Source: an uncultured Pseudomonadota bacterium (GTDB lineage Bacteria; Pseudomonadota; Gammaproteobacteria; Steroidobacterales; Steroidobacteraceae). From it: a stretch of DNA of 64,000 nt. Shown one piece after another: positions 23,991 to 32,417 of this stretch. The stretch spans positions 124,001-188,000 of the forward strand of contig CAISDJ010000016.1 in the NCBI GenBank assembly GCA_903884105.1, read 5' to 3'. Position 1 is the stretch's first letter; each line of letters opens with the position of its first letter. The position numbers were made by a program, and so were the translations under genes. The notes beneath the pieces were generated by a model that had not been told where the DNA came from, searched no databases, and was given only the letters and a program-made list of their open reading frames with translations.

Positions 23991-24749
23991 ATGCCTCTGC
24001 TGGCGGCCGATGAACCCGCTGCTTTTTCCGTAGTGCGACCCGACGGCCTGTCGCCGTTCGTGCTGACGTGCGATCACGCGAGCCGCCGCATTCCCGCGTC
24101 CCTCGCGATGCTTGGGCTCTCGCAGGAAGCGCTGTCCACGCATGTCGCGTGGGACATTGGTGCCGCCGGCGTCGCCAACAGATTGTCCGCCTTGCTCGAT
24201 GCGCCGCTCGTACTGCAGGGCTATTCGCGCCTCGTCATCGACTGCAATCGCCCGCCGGGCGTGCCGAGTTCGATTCCCGCTTTGAGTGAGAAGACGACGA
24301 TCGCAGGCAACCTGAATCTGACGCCGCTCGCCATCGCCGAGCGGCAGCACGAGATTTTCGAGCCCTACCATGCGGCGATCGGATCGATCCTGGGTGCGCG
24401 CCTGCGCGGCGCCAAGCCAACGCTGATCGTGGCCGTCCACAGTTTCACGCCCGTGTACCACGACGTGGCGAGGCCATGGCACACCGGGCTGATGTATCGC
24501 CACGACAGCCGTCTCGCGATGGCGTTGCTGCGGCTGCTACGCGAAGACAGCGCCCTCTGCGTCGGCGACAACGAGCCGTATGCCATCACCGACACCACCG
24601 ACTACACGCTGCCCTTCCACGGCGAAAAGCGCGGTCTCGCTCACGTCGGAATTGAAATCAGGCAAGACCTTGTCGGTCACGACGTCGGCCAACAGGAGTG
24701 GGCCGAGCGCCTGGCGCGGTTGCTCACTCGAGCTGCTGAGCTGCTATAG
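23991..24749 (+). CDS. N-formylglutamate amidohydrolase family protein
   Basis: 252-aa cytosolic hydrolase of the N-formylglutamate amidohydrolase fold (FGase). Motifs are FVLTCDHASRRIP (metal-ligand region), HVAWDIGAAGVANRLSALL, LVIDCNRPPG, VAVHSFTPVYHD and HVGIEIRQDLV. Classical members hydrolyse N-formylglutamate in histidine degradation, but no hut genes are nearby, so the substrate may differ. ATG 23991 follows GGATCCC. It ends before a bidirectional-looking terminator. Confidence 0.85.
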   Translation: MPLLAADEPAAFSVVRPDGLSPFVLTCDHASRRIPASLAMLGLSQEALSTHVAWDIGAAGVANRLSALLDAPLVLQGYSRLVIDCNRPPGVPSSIPALSEKTTIAGNLNLTPLAIAERQHEIFEPYHAAIGSILGARLRGAKPTLIVAVHSFTPVYHDVARPWHTGLMYRHDSRLAMALLRLLREDSALCVGDNEPYAITDTTDYTLPFHGEKRGLAHVGIEIRQDLVGHDVGQQEWAERLARLLTRAAELL

Positions 24750-24828
24750 GGAGGGGCGGGAAATCGGGAATGCCCCCTTCGAGGATAAATCCACAGTTTC
24801 CCTCTCGTTCGCCACCGCCGTTCAAAAG

Positions 24829-24856
24829 AAAGGGCCGGTCACCTGACCGGCCCTTT
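24829..24856 (+). terminator. Intrinsic terminator between convergent genes
   Basis: AAAGGGCCGGTCA (24829-24841) and TGACCGGCCCTTT (24844-24856) form a perfect 13-bp stem with a 2-nt loop, flanked by A-rich sequence on the left and TTT on the right. It can serve both the amidohydrolase gene and the convergent PQQ dehydrogenase gene. Confidence 0.85.
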
Positions 24857-24882
24857 GCATATCACCTGCAGCAGCGAGGCAG

Positions 24883-27036
24883 TTACTGCGGCAGTTCGAA
24901 TACCCAGATGGACGAGCTGCGCACGGCGGGCAGGGTGATGTCGGGCACCAACGCGGGGAACGTCGCGGTGTGCGGGCCGCCATAACCCACGACCACAGCG
25001 ACGTACTGCTTGCCGTCGATCTCGTACGAGATCGGCGCCGAGTTCGGCACGTCGGTCATGCGGGTCCTCCAGAGCGACTTGCCTGTCGCATCGTCGTACG
25101 CCGTGAGCCAGCGGTCGAGGGCGCCCTGGAACACCACGCCGCCGGCTGTGGCGAGCGTGCCGCTGGTGAGCGGTGCGCGCTGACGGTCTATCCATACGGT
25201 CTTGCCCGTCTTGATGTCGACAGCCTGCAGGCGGCCATAGCGACCGTCGCTGTCGGGCCGCGGACGGATCGCCCAGCGCACGCCGGTCGACAGGGAACCG
25301 CGCTCGCCGACACCAACCGGAATCATGTCCATGCAGGATTCGACCAGTGCCTGGTACATGATGCCGGTCTCGGGGTTGATCGAACCCGGGATCCAGTTCT
25401 TGGCCCCGCCCGCATGCGGGCAGACGAGCTTCTTCTGGCCGTCGCCGGGATACAGCGTCGGATCCATCGTCTTCTTGCCGGTCTTCGGGTCGATCGACTT
25501 GATGATGTTCTGTACGCCGAGATCGAATGACGACACGTACTTGCCCGTGTCGGCTTCGAGCACGTCGAACACGGCTTCCTTGCCGCCGGTGACGATGACC
25601 TTCTTCATCTGGCCGTTTACCTGCATGCGGACGATCTGCCGCTCGAAGGCCCAGTCGTAATCCCATTGGTCATTCGGGACGTGCTGGAAGTGCCACACGC
25701 GCTTGCCCGTGTCGGGGTTCAGCGCGACGGTTGCATTGGTGTACAGCGCATCGTTCGTGACGCCCTTGATCTTGTTGAGCTTGGCGAGCGGACCGGTGTC
25801 ATACGTCGGCGCGGGGCCGAAGAAGATCAGATTAAGATCGGGGTCGTAGCTGCTTGCTGTCCAGATCGAGCCGCCGTTGCGCTGCTCGAGCGGCAGGCCG
25901 TTCCAGCTGTTGCCGCCCATTTCTTCAGGGCGGGCGATGCTCCAGAAACGCCACGCTGCCTTGCCGGTTTCGGCATCGAGCGCCTGCAGGTAGCCGCCAC
26001 CGGGGCCGCGACCGACGATGCCCTGCATGACCTTGCCTTTGACGACCAGCGGTCCTCCAGTGAGTCGCCAGCCGTCCTTCGTGTCGGCAATCGGCTCGTC
26101 CCACACGACCTTGCCGGTCTTCATGTCGAGTGCGACGACGTGCAGGTCGGACGTGCCGGCGTACACCTTGTCGCCGTAGAGCGCGATGTTGCGCTTGGTG
26201 GTCGGCTGCATGCCGTCGGGCAGGCGCCGCGCGTAGTGCCACAGCTCGTCGCCGGTCTTCGCATCCAGTGCCTGGATGTGGTCGCCGTAGCTGTGCACGA
26301 AGACCACGCCGTCGTGCATGAGTGGGGTGGATTCGTTCGGGCCACCTGGCAGCGACAGGGACCACGCCACGCGCAGCTCCTTCACGTTGGCCTTGTTGAT
26401 CTGCTTGAGTGGGCTGAAGCCGACGTCATCCACCGTGCGGCGCCAGCTGATCCACGATCCTGCGGGCGGGTTGAGTAGCAGCTGCTCGCTGACGGGACGG
26501 ACCTTGAGCAACACGCTCGGGGGCGTTGGCCAGCGCGGCAGCGTGGCGCCCGGCGCGAGGCCGCCGCTCGGGCCACCGGAACGCAACTGGCCTTGCGGGC
26601 TCAGGTTCCACGGCATCTTGGCAACCTGCAGGGCGACGGTGTCGGTCGGGAACGGACGGTCGCTGGCGACGACGTCGTTGTTCTGCAGCAGGTAGGCGAG
26701 CAGGTCGGCATACGTTGCCGAGCCGAGCGAGTTCGGGGCGGCCGATGGCATTGAGCGGCTGGTGTAGTCGTAGAGCTCCTGAGCCGTCTTGCCTACCCAG
26801 CCATCACGGAAGCGGTTGCCCTTGAGCGGCGGACCGAATTCGCCGTCGTCGAGGTTCGGGCCGTGACACAGGGAGCAGCTCAGTGAATACGCCGCCTTGC
26901 CACGGTCAGCCTGTGCCGTGGTGAAGGAAGGTGCCCCGCCGGGGCCCTGCGCGAGGGCTGTGCCGGCGCCGAGCACCAGGGCAGCAGCTAGCGTATGGCC
27001 GAGCGCGCGGCGAACGGCAATGACGGTCCGTTGCAT
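24883..27036 (-). CDS. PQQ-dependent alcohol dehydrogenase with N-terminal cytochrome c (quinohemoprotein)
   Basis: 717-aa periplasmic enzyme. The signal peptide ends GTALAQG. A cytochrome c domain with heme site CSLCH (residues 54-58) comes first, then an eight-bladed quinoprotein propeller starting near residue 205 (WISWRRTVDDVGFSPLKQIN). Propeller W-motifs such as VQALDAKTG-like blocks, TGKVVWDEP, TGKAAWRFW and GKSLWRTRM recur. PQQ quinohemoprotein dehydrogenases usually carry the cytochrome at the C-terminus; an N-terminal placement is less usual. ATG 27036 is behind AGGGG. Oxidation of alcohols or similar substrates feeds electrons to cytochrome c. Confidence 0.9.
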   Translation of the reverse strand: MQRTVIAVRRALGHTLAAALVLGAGTALAQGPGGAPSFTTAQADRGKAAYSLSCSLCHGPNLDDGEFGPPLKGNRFRDGWVGKTAQELYDYTSRSMPSAAPNSLGSATYADLLAYLLQNNDVVASDRPFPTDTVALQVAKMPWNLSPQGQLRSGGPSGGLAPGATLPRWPTPPSVLLKVRPVSEQLLLNPPAGSWISWRRTVDDVGFSPLKQINKANVKELRVAWSLSLPGGPNESTPLMHDGVVFVHSYGDHIQALDAKTGDELWHYARRLPDGMQPTTKRNIALYGDKVYAGTSDLHVVALDMKTGKVVWDEPIADTKDGWRLTGGPLVVKGKVMQGIVGRGPGGGYLQALDAETGKAAWRFWSIARPEEMGGNSWNGLPLEQRNGGSIWTASSYDPDLNLIFFGPAPTYDTGPLAKLNKIKGVTNDALYTNATVALNPDTGKRVWHFQHVPNDQWDYDWAFERQIVRMQVNGQMKKVIVTGGKEAVFDVLEADTGKYVSSFDLGVQNIIKSIDPKTGKKTMDPTLYPGDGQKKLVCPHAGGAKNWIPGSINPETGIMYQALVESCMDMIPVGVGERGSLSTGVRWAIRPRPDSDGRYGRLQAVDIKTGKTVWIDRQRAPLTSGTLATAGGVVFQGALDRWLTAYDDATGKSLWRTRMTDVPNSAPISYEIDGKQYVAVVVGYGGPHTATFPALVPDITLPAVRSSSIWVFELPQ

Positions 27037-27157
27037 GGAAATACCCCTGTTTGAATTGCCCCCAGGGCAGGTGTTTGAATTCATTTTCCCATCATGCCCG
27101 AGTTTTCTCCTGAAGCAAAAAAGGGGGGCACGGCGAGGGGCCGAAAGGCGGGGCCCA

Positions 27158-27192
27158 TGAAAAAGGGCGTTGCAGTTTGCACTGCAACGCCC
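27158..27192 (-). terminator. Intrinsic terminator of the SnoaL-like lipoprotein gene
   Basis: On the minus strand GGGCGTTGCAGT and its complement form a perfect 12-bp stem around TTGC/GCAA, followed by TTTTTC. It lies 42 bp after the stop of the 27234-27806 gene. Confidence 0.88.
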
Positions 27193-27200
27193 CTCGGATC

Positions 27201-27221
27201 AGGCCAGGCCAGGCCAGGCCT
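27201..27221. repeat. Short AGGCC pentamer tandem repeat
   Basis: Four AGGCC units in a row lie between the terminator and the stop codon of the lipoprotein gene. Noncoding; a likely slippage-prone tract. Confidence 0.8.
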
Positions 27222-27233
27222 GCGCGGCGAGGC

Positions 27234-27806
27234 TTAGCGACGGCCTCCGGCAGCAGGGGCAGGCGGGTTGATCACCGCGCCGTCCCAATGCTCATACAAC
27301 TTGCCGTCCTTGATCGTGAACACGTCCCATGCGAACGCTTCGTAGAAGTTGCCCGGTTCCTTGGTCGGATCCTGACGGAACTGCTGGCGCATGATGAACA
27401 CGTTGTTACCTTCGGCCAGGACCTGGTACAGCGGGTTGCCCTGCGGAGGAGCAGGAACCTTGGGGTCCGACGCAGGCGGCGGGTTCGCCATGTTGCGCGT
27501 CATCATGTCCTTGAAGCCCTGCTTGTAGTTGACGCCGGCTTCGTCGGCGGCCTTCTTGAAGGCGGGGTTGTGCTGGATGTACTCGTCATGCAGCAGCGCA
27601 TAGCGGTCATCCGCGGTCACGCCGGGTGCGAAGAACGCGCTGGCGATCTTCTTGTTCTCGGCAAGGTGGGCGTCTTCCTGTGCCTTGTAGTCGGCGACAG
27701 CGGTGTCGCGTGCGGCCTGCAAGGCCTGTTCGTCAGGGGCATTGTTGCAGCCGGCCACTACGAAGGCGGTGCCGAGGGCCCAGGCGGCCATTTTGAGTGT
27801 ATGCAT
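27234..27806 (-). CDS. SnoaL/NTF2-like lipoprotein
   Basis: 190 aa starting at ATG 27806. The signal peptide ends in lipobox VVAGC, giving a lipid-anchored Cys at position 20. The N-terminal third is a helical Ala/Glu-rich linker. The rest is an NTF2-like fold typical of SnoaL proteins: YIQHNPAFKKAADEAG, EGNNVFIMRQQFR and FAWDVFTIKDGKLYEHWD. A Pro/Ala/Gly tail ends the protein. Its own terminator follows. It lies among redox genes but is not obviously in an operon with them. Confidence 0.85.
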   Translation of the reverse strand: MHTLKMAAWALGTAFVVAGCNNAPDEQALQAARDTAVADYKAQEDAHLAENKKIASAFFAPGVTADDRYALLHDEYIQHNPAFKKAADEAGVNYKQGFKDMMTRNMANPPPASDPKVPAPPQGNPLYQVLAEGNNVFIMRQQFRQDPTKEPGNFYEAFAWDVFTIKDGKLYEHWDGAVINPPAPAAGGRR

Positions 27807-27863
27807 CGAACGGTTCTCCTGCTGAGTTGGAGTTATCTGGAAATCAGCGCTGGCCTCCAAGAC

Positions 27864-27895
27864 TAAAGAGGGCGTGCCGCAATGGCACGCCCTCC
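27864..27895 (-). terminator. Intrinsic terminator of the cytochrome c' gene
   Basis: GAGGGCGTGCC (27868-27878) pairs with GGCACGCCCTC (27884-27894), an 11-bp perfect stem. On the minus strand a short CTTTAG tract follows. It lies 21 bp downstream of the cytochrome stop codon. Confidence 0.8.
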
Positions 27896-27915
27896 TGCCT
27901 GGAGTCGCAGAGCGA

Positions 27916-28386
27916 TTACTTCTCTACGCGATACTTGTCGTGGCACGCGCCGCAGGACGAACCCAGGTCGCCGAGGGCGGCCTTGGCCTTCGCTGCATCG
28001 CCGCCCTTGATGGCAGCCAGTGCTGCGGTGGCCTTCGTCGTCACGTCGCCGGACAGCTTGTCGAAGTTCGCCTTCTCTTTCCAGATGTTGGGCGAAGACT
28101 CGTTCTTCTCGAGCGTCGCGGCAGTGGTGTCGCGTGCGAACGCGTCCGACAACATGCCGCTGAGCGCAACAACGCGCTCGACGTTCTTCGTCGCCACCGC
28201 GGCGTCATAGGGAACGCGGTCGCGTGCCATGCCGGCCACAGGGCCCAGGTTGCCCGCGATGACGGTCATCAGGGCCTGGCGATAGCCAGCTGCCGCCTGA
28301 TCCGGATTCGGACGGTTCTGCGCAACTGCCATCGCGGTGATCACGCAACCTGCAACTGCCAGACTGATCTTTGTCGTTTTATTCAT
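27916..28386 (-). CDS. Cytochrome c' / c-556 family protein
   Basis: 156-aa exported four-helix cytochrome. The signal peptide ends MAVAQ. The C-terminal heme site is SCGACHDKYRVEK, the class II pattern (CxxCH about 10 residues from the end) with a basic tail. IWKEKANFDKLSGDV in the third helix is also typical. ATG 28386 is preferred; the longer frame upstream is not cytochrome-like. Cytochromes c' bind small gases or carry electrons in the periplasm. Confidence 0.9.
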   Translation of the reverse strand: MNKTTKISLAVAGCVITAMAVAQNRPNPDQAAAGYRQALMTVIAGNLGPVAGMARDRVPYDAAVATKNVERVVALSGMLSDAFARDTTAATLEKNESSPNIWKEKANFDKLSGDVTTKATAALAAIKGGDAAKAKAALGDLGSSCGACHDKYRVEK

Positions 28387-28668
28387 TGGCTTGCTTTCCT
28401 CGCTGTATCTCGAATTAAAAACTTCCAGCCGCCTGCGTATTGTGCCCGACCAGTTGGCGCAATACATCTGCCGCCTCGGGCTGGGCCTCGGGCGGGCGTC
28501 CGCGGATTGTCGGACCTTTGTGTTCAGCCACCTGGAGGCGCACCCGGCCGGCGCGATCCCCGCTTTCGAGCATGGCGCCATGACAGAGGAGGATCGGCTC
28601 CAGAAGTTCCTCCCGGAAGCAGGCTATTGTCGAGATGGAGCCGGACGAAGTTCCGCCAGGACAGCCGA

Positions 28669-29517
28669 TCACTTGAGCCCGAGTTCCTTCGAGATCAGCG
28701 CGGCCACATCCGCCGGCGGATTCAGCGTGCCGACCGCGCCCATGCCCGGAGCGCCAGCTTCGATCCACCACTTGATGATCGCGATCTGGTCGGCCGAGAG
28801 CGGTGTCTTACCCTCCTTCGGCATGTAGTCGTCGGACGTTGCGGGCAGCATTACGCGGGCATACAGCTCGCTCTGCATCAGGTCCTTCGGCACCACGGCC
28901 GGGAACATTTCGCCGCCTTCCATCAGGAGTTCGTACGTTGCGAAGGACAGGCTGCCCTTGCGCGTGTCTTCCCCGTGGCAGCTGCCGCACCTGAGCTCCA
29001 GCATCGGCTGCACGACGTCCACGAAGACATCGGCCTCCGCCGCGCTGCTGGCCTTCTCGCGGACTTCCTCGCCAGTCAGCCTCTTGAGGAAGGCAGGCGC
29101 GTACTCGACGAGGTACGTCGAACCGTGGGTCATGTTGCCGCCGTAATGCCCTGTGAGCGCCACGAGCAGCAGCATGAAGACGCCCGTCACGGGTTGCAGT
29201 TTCTGGTATGCGTTGAAGCCCCTGGCGCGGAACACCCAGATCGCCGTGGAGGCCACCGCGATCAGGATGCCAAGGAAGCGGTGGCGTTGCAGCGACTCGC
29301 CCGTGAAGCCGCCTTCGCTTGCGTGCATGAGGCCCATTACCACCGTGATGATCGCCGTGACGGCGGCTGCGCCCCACAGGAACGTCGCCGTCGAGCGCAA
29401 CGCCGCGAACCGCGGCATGCGGGCGAGGAACTCCATCAGGATCACGATATAAAGGATGCCGATCGGCAGGTGCAGGGCCAGCACATGGAGGCGGCCGAGA
29501 AAATAGATGAAATCCAT
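28669..29517 (-). CDS. DUF2231 membrane protein fused to a PSCyt1-like cytochrome c domain
   Basis: 282 aa. The N-terminal half has four membrane segments of DUF2231 type (LHVLALHLPIGILYIVILME, LWGAAAVTAIITVVMGL, LVALTGHYGGNMTHG). The C-terminal half is a periplasmic cytochrome c with heme site LRCGSCHGED and KWWIEAGAPG, resembling planctomycete-type cytochrome domains. ATG 29517 fits the family start. It diverges from the DUF1592 gene, whose product also carries such a cytochrome domain, so a joint electron-transfer role is plausible. Confidence 0.85.
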   Translation of the reverse strand: MDFIYFLGRLHVLALHLPIGILYIVILMEFLARMPRFAALRSTATFLWGAAAVTAIITVVMGLMHASEGGFTGESLQRHRFLGILIAVASTAIWVFRARGFNAYQKLQPVTGVFMLLLVALTGHYGGNMTHGSTYLVEYAPAFLKRLTGEEVREKASSAAEADVFVDVVQPMLELRCGSCHGEDTRKGSLSFATYELLMEGGEMFPAVVPKDLMQSELYARVMLPATSDDYMPKEGKTPLSADQIAIIKWWIEAGAPGMGAVGTLNPPADVAALISKELGLK

Positions 29518-29917
29518 GGACGCTCGATTCCGTTGGTAGCCTGTCAGTTGTGCAAGCGTAGCCCGAGACAGGGGGTGCGGGCGAGAAAGCGGCGCAGCGT
29601 GCCACGGCTGCCCTGACAAGTCATGACGTGGAGTGAACGTATCCCCTGGGCCGGGGAGGGGGGGGCATGGCTGGGGAGAGGTGAAAGCTGGCTGCTGCGG
29701 GCCGCGAACTAGCAGCGAGCGACCTGTTGCCGTCCGCCTCTGAGCGCAAAGGAGCCGCGCCTTTGGAGCAGCGCCGAAAAATGCTGCAATGCCGCACACT
29801 TGCCGCGTCGCAGCACCCACACTTCTTGACCCAAGCCTCCCGCAATCCCCTATTGCTCGGACCTTGAACTCAAGTATGCTTGGCTTGGTACAGGGCTATA
29901 GGTCGGGGTAGGGGAAA
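29518..29917. other. 400-bp divergent intergenic region with G-quadruplex motif and promoter candidate
   Basis: The region separates the DUF2231 and DUF1592 genes. The plus strand carries G3-N2-G4-N1-G8-N7-G4 at 29648-29676, a canonical quadruplex pattern. TTGCTC (29853-29858) and TATGCT (29875-29880), 16 bp apart, form a plausible sigma70 promoter for the DUF1592 gene. No gene was seen. Confidence 0.55.
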
Positions 29918-32353
29918 GTGACCGTGAGTGTTTCCAAAGTGCTGATGACGGTTGTCGCTGCAACGCTGTGCGGTGGCTTGGCCAACGCGCAATCGACGGG
30001 CAGCGAAGCAGCCGCTTACAAGTCAATGGTCGACCAGTATTGCGTTGATTGCCACGACCCCATCGAAAACCGTGGCGGTCTCTCTCTCGATGAAGTTGAT
30101 TTCACGAAGGTCTCGCAGCACGCAGCCATGTTCGAGAAAGTCATCACGAAGATGCGTGGTGCTTCCATGCCTCCCGTCGGCAAGCCGCGCCCTGATCCTG
30201 CCACCTACGACAAATTTTCATCCTGGCTTGAAACAGAGCTGGACAAGACAGCGGCCGTCACGCGGAACCCGGGGCGTCCGGCGCTCTATCGCCTCAACCG
30301 CGAAGAGTACAAGAACGTCGTGCGTGACATCCTTGCGCTCGACGTCGATGTCAAGGCGCTGATGGCGCCTGACAACTCGAGCTACGGGTTCGACAACGTT
30401 GCCGATGTGCTCAACATCTCCCCGGCACTGCTTGAGGGCTACCTTGCGGCCGCCGACCGCATCAGCGCGACGGCGATCGGCGATCCCAGCCTCCCGCGCG
30501 AAGACTCACTTTATCGCGTCAATCAGCGTCTCTCCCAGAACGAGCACATCGAAGGCTTGCCGCTTGGCACTCGCGGTGGAATTGCGATCGAGCACTATTT
30601 CCCGCTCGACGGCACGTACGAGATCAGCACCACCTTCCTCAAGAACACGCTGAGCGTGATCCGCGGCCTCGAGTTTCCGCACCAGTTCGAGATCGCCGTC
30701 GATGGCAAGCAACTCAAGCTGATCACCATGGGTGGCACTTCCGACTACTCGCGTCTGCTTGAGAATGCAGACGAGGTCCGTGCAGCCGTTGAAGAACGTG
30801 CCCGAGTGCGCTTGCCGCTGACTGCCGGTACCCACCGCATCGTCCTGACGTTCCTGCAGAAGACGGGCGCACTTGAAGTCGACCAGTTGCAACCTTTCGA
30901 ATCTATCAACTTCGATCCGGTGTATATCGGCGGCATTCCTTCGGTCGAGGGCGCGCTTATCCGCGGGCCATTCGATGCCAAGGCGCCCAGCGTCGAAACA
31001 CCCAGTCGCAAGGTCGTGTTCAGCTGCAGGCCGAAGAGCGCCCGCGACGAAGCCAAGTGCGCCGACCAGATCCTGTCGAAGCTCGCGCGCGCGGCGTATC
31101 GCCGTCCTGTCGGCGATACGGACATGAAGGTGCTGCGTGACTTCTACGCCCAGGGCCGCCAGGCCAAGGGTACATTCGAAGGTGGCATCCAGATGGGGCT
31201 ACGCCGTATCCTCTCCAGCCCGGACTTCATCTTCCGCATGGAAAAGGATCCGCAGGGCATCGCCGCGGGAACGCCGTTCCGTGTCAGCAATCTCGAGCTG
31301 GCTTCGCGCCTTTCCTTCTTCCTGTGGAGCTCGGCTCCCGACGCGGAGTTGCTGGACATCGCCGCCAAGGGCAAGCTGAGCGACAACAAGGTGCTTGAGC
31401 AGCAGGTTCGCCGCATGCTTGCGGACCCACGCTCCGAGTCCCTGGCGACGAACTTTGCCTCCCAGTGGCTGCGTCTGCGGAACCTCGATTCCCAGCAACC
31501 TGACTCGTACACCTTCCCGAACTTCGACGAAGGCCTGCGGGAGGCATTCCGCACGGAAACGCTGATGTTCTTCGACAGCATCATGCGTGACGACCGCAAC
31601 GTGGTCGACCTGCTGACGGCTGACTACACGTTCATGAATGAGCGTCTCGCCCGCCACTATGGCGTCAAGGGCATCTACGGCAGTGACTTCCGCCGCGTAA
31701 AGCTGGACGACGTTGCGCGCCGCGGCCTGCTGGGCCAGGGCACGTTCCTGATGGTGACGGCGCTCCCGACCCGCACTTCGCCCGTGAAGCGTGGCGCATG
31801 GGTGCTCGAGAACCTGCTTGCCAATCCACCCCCCAGCCCGCCCGATGACGTCCCTGCCCTCGCGGAGAACGCCATCGATACGCTCGACCGCGAGCCGTTG
31901 CGCGCGAGGCTTGAGCGGCATCGTGCGGACCCGGGCTGCGCGGCTTGCCACAACATCATGGATCCAATCGGCTACTCGCTCGAAGTGTTCGACGGCATCG
32001 GAGCCAAGCGCGCCAAGGACGAGGGCGGCCTGCCCATCAATTCGTCGGGCAGCCTTGCCAGCGGCAAGCAGATCAGCGGTGTCAACGAACTGCGTGACGT
32101 GATTGCCAATGATCCGGAGCGCTACTTGAGCGCGTTCACGGAAAAGCTGCTGACCTACGCGCTCGGACGCGGTCTCGAGTACTACGACATGCCGGTCGTG
32201 CGCAACATCGTCAAGACCAGCGAGCACGATAACCACAAGTTCTCGTCGGTGGTGATGGAGATCGTGAAATCCACGCCATTCCAGATGAAGATATCGGCTG
32301 GCAAGGGCGAGCTGTCGGCCAGCGCCGTCCCGCCCGCGAAGCCGGTGCAATGA
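29918..32353 (+). CDS. DUF1592-family multi-domain cytochrome c protein
   Basis: 811-aa exported protein, GTG start at 29918 after AGGGGAAA, signal ending LANAQ. An N-terminal PSCyt1-like cytochrome segment has CVDCH (about residue 42). DUF1587 follows (YRLNREEYKNVVRDILALDVD), then a carbohydrate-binding-like middle, DUF1595 (AARAAYRRPV-like KLARAAYRRPV), DUF1592 (LASRLSFFLWSSAPDAELLD), DUF1588 (LLGQGTFLMVTALPTRTSPV) and DUF1585 (FTEKLLTYALGRGLEYYD). A second CxxCH, CAACHNIMDPIGYSLE, lies near the C-terminus. It is encoded together with a DUF1552 protein, as usual. Confidence 0.92.
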   Translation: MTVSVSKVLMTVVAATLCGGLANAQSTGSEAAAYKSMVDQYCVDCHDPIENRGGLSLDEVDFTKVSQHAAMFEKVITKMRGASMPPVGKPRPDPATYDKFSSWLETELDKTAAVTRNPGRPALYRLNREEYKNVVRDILALDVDVKALMAPDNSSYGFDNVADVLNISPALLEGYLAAADRISATAIGDPSLPREDSLYRVNQRLSQNEHIEGLPLGTRGGIAIEHYFPLDGTYEISTTFLKNTLSVIRGLEFPHQFEIAVDGKQLKLITMGGTSDYSRLLENADEVRAAVEERARVRLPLTAGTHRIVLTFLQKTGALEVDQLQPFESINFDPVYIGGIPSVEGALIRGPFDAKAPSVETPSRKVVFSCRPKSARDEAKCADQILSKLARAAYRRPVGDTDMKVLRDFYAQGRQAKGTFEGGIQMGLRRILSSPDFIFRMEKDPQGIAAGTPFRVSNLELASRLSFFLWSSAPDAELLDIAAKGKLSDNKVLEQQVRRMLADPRSESLATNFASQWLRLRNLDSQQPDSYTFPNFDEGLREAFRTETLMFFDSIMRDDRNVVDLLTADYTFMNERLARHYGVKGIYGSDFRRVKLDDVARRGLLGQGTFLMVTALPTRTSPVKRGAWVLENLLANPPPSPPDDVPALAENAIDTLDREPLRARLERHRADPGCAACHNIMDPIGYSLEVFDGIGAKRAKDEGGLPINSSGSLASGKQISGVNELRDVIANDPERYLSAFTEKLLTYALGRGLEYYDMPVVRNIVKTSEHDNHKFSSVVMEIVKSTPFQMKISAGKGELSASAVPPAKPVQ

Positions 32354-32417
32354 ATTATTTCAAGATGATTTCAACCAATAAAACCCAAGCCATTACCCTT
32401 ACCCCGGGAGTTCGGAC

